This document shows positions 4,304-5,104 of a stretch of DNA of 5,104 nt, piece by piece. Each line of letters opens with the position of its first letter. Within the stretch, counting starts at the first letter, position 1. The notes below the pieces were generated by a model that saw only the letters and a program-made list of their open reading frames with translations, searched no databases and was not told the DNA's origin. The DNA lies in the NCBI GenBank assembly GCA_003233255.1, contig QILH01000204.1, positions 1 to 5,104 of the forward strand. The letters run 5' to 3'. Source of the DNA: Gammaproteobacteria bacterium. GTDB taxonomy: Bacteria > Pseudomonadota > Gammaproteobacteria > UBA6429 > Thiohalophilaceae. Position numbers and translations under genes: made by a program.

Positions 4304-5104
4304 ATGAGTATTAGCCTTAAAGATTACGAAGAAGAAATCAAAGACCTCGCCCCTGAAGTACGATCTGTACTCGAGAGCAGTTTTTTAGACGCATCACGTG
4401 TGATGTCACCAGCGGGGCTTGAAACCTATCTGGAAGGCGGCAAGTCGTTATGCAACCTGGGGCGAGGAACCGACGTCGTCATTTCTTACCTGCAAGAAAT
4501 CCCGCAGGTTGTAAAGGAGTGCGGCGAAGACGTCATTCAGGACAGTATCAACGCGGCATTAAAGCTTTCTTCAATGACCTCTGGTGAAGTTGTATCTCTA
4601 CTGTTTAGCAGTTTACCAACCGCTGCTCGTCGTCTAGGTGATGCAGAACTATTACGCGGTTACCTGACTCTCATTCACCAAACTGCGTCAACGGCCTCAC
4701 GGGGTTTACGCCCAATGTTAAGTCACATCGATGAACTACTCTCAAAGTTAACCTTGAGTGGTTTACGCCGCTGGACACAATTTGGAACCCAGGCCTATCG
4801 CCGGGACTATGCGAACTTAACCGCCTACTTTAACCTTGAATCTCAGGACAGTCTGGCCGTATTACAAAGAGAACGCCGTGGTGTTTTATTTATAGATACT
4901 CAGCGTAAGTTAAACTTTTATTTGCGTGCCTTATGGGGCCGTGATTTTTTCCTGCGACCGACCGGGGCCGATTACACAGACTTCAGACCGTACATTAATA
5001 ATTTAATATTTCATATGCCAGATGCAGTCGATGATATTGGTCAGGGCGATGATAAAATTACTGGACTGGAATTATATCGAGCCACTGCGGCCCACATGGC
5101 ATCA
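4304..5104 (+). CDS. cbbO: RuBisCO activase adaptor CbbO, N-terminal part (runs off the window)
   Basis: N-terminal 267 residues of CbbO, the partner of CbbQ. The family is usually about 770 residues and ends in a von Willebrand factor A domain whose metal site docks on RuBisCO; that part lies beyond the right edge. The frame is open from ATG 4304 to the last base. The seen portion is helical and soluble, with segments I recognise from the family: HIDELLSKLTLSGLRRW (141-157), VLQRERRGVLF (186-196), NFYLRALWGRDFFLRPT (204-220) and GLELYRATAAHM (254-265). The ATG is the first start after an in-frame TGA at 4295-4297. The Shine-Dalgarno is poor (AGTGA at 4293-4297), so translation may be coupled to the methyltransferase gene, which stops 19 bases earlier. 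NorD is a related protein, but the context decides for CbbO. Confidence 0.93.
   Translation, partial: MSISLKDYEEEIKDLAPEVRSVLESSFLDASRVMSPAGLETYLEGGKSLCNLGRGTDVVISYLQEIPQVVKECGEDVIQDSINAALKLSSMTSGEVVSLLFSSLPTAARRLGDAELLRGYLTLIHQTASTASRGLRPMLSHIDELLSKLTLSGLRRWTQFGTQAYRRDYANLTAYFNLESQDSLAVLQRERRGVLFIDTQRKLNFYLRALWGRDFFLRPTGADYTDFRPYINNLIFHMPDAVDDIGQGDDKITGLELYRATAAHMAS

Noticed and set aside
1..5104. Carboxysome operon or CRISPR array
   Set aside because: No shell, CsoS2 or carboxysomal anhydrase coding sequence is present, and the RuBisCO is of the cbbQ-linked type. No regularly spaced repeats exist.

Overview
The window is the 5' part of a proteobacterial Calvin-cycle gene cluster of the RuBisCO form IA type that is linked to a CbbQO activase. 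All genes lie on the + strand: cbbL (406-1824), cbbS (1926-2285), a small conserved-looking protein of unknown function (2406-2717), cbbQ (2798-3622), an RsmC/MJ0882-like methyltransferase (3682-4284) and the first 267 codons of cbbO, which runs off the right edge (4304-5104). The CbbL and CbbS sequences, the N-terminal insertion in CbbS and the neighbouring cbbQ/cbbO point to the non-carboxysomal 'IAq' branch. No carboxysome shell gene is visible. The host is most likely a chemolithoautotrophic gammaproteobacterium (sulfur, iron or ammonia oxidiser, or an autotrophic methylotroph) of moderate to low G+C. The genus cannot be fixed from this window.

Region by region: 1-405 is an AT-rich leader without a gene. 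It carries a candidate sigma70 promoter (305-332), short dyads about where a LysR-type regulator such as CbbR would bind (259-282), and a strong Shine-Dalgarno for cbbL. cbbL and cbbS are separated by a perfect 11-bp hairpin that lacks a T-tract, so it looks like a processing or stabilising element. cbbS is followed by a clear intrinsic terminator (2312-2352), and a consensus TATAAT sits just after it. The abundant enzyme subunits are therefore probably made from a terminated cbbLS message, with the accessory genes expressed at a lower level by read-through or from their own start.

The accessory half is the less ordinary part. The 103-residue protein between cbbS and cbbQ has no family I can name. 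A methyltransferase with an altered motif IV (N-I-P-A where relatives have N-P-P-x) is inserted between cbbQ and cbbO, two genes whose products work as one complex. The cbbQ/methyltransferase junction is covered by a very long, almost perfect dyad (24-bp arms with one mismatch, plus 6 more outer pairs). It runs from the cbbQ stop codon into codon 12 of the methyltransferase and leaves the start codon in the loop.

How the genes work together: CbbL8S8 fixes CO2 onto ribulose-1,5-bisphosphate and becomes blocked by inhibitory sugar phosphates. CbbQ (MoxR-type AAA+ ATPase) with CbbO (adaptor with a C-terminal VWA domain, outside the window) remodels the enzyme to release them. The small protein and the methyltransferase may be further assembly, repair or modification factors, but that rests on gene context alone.
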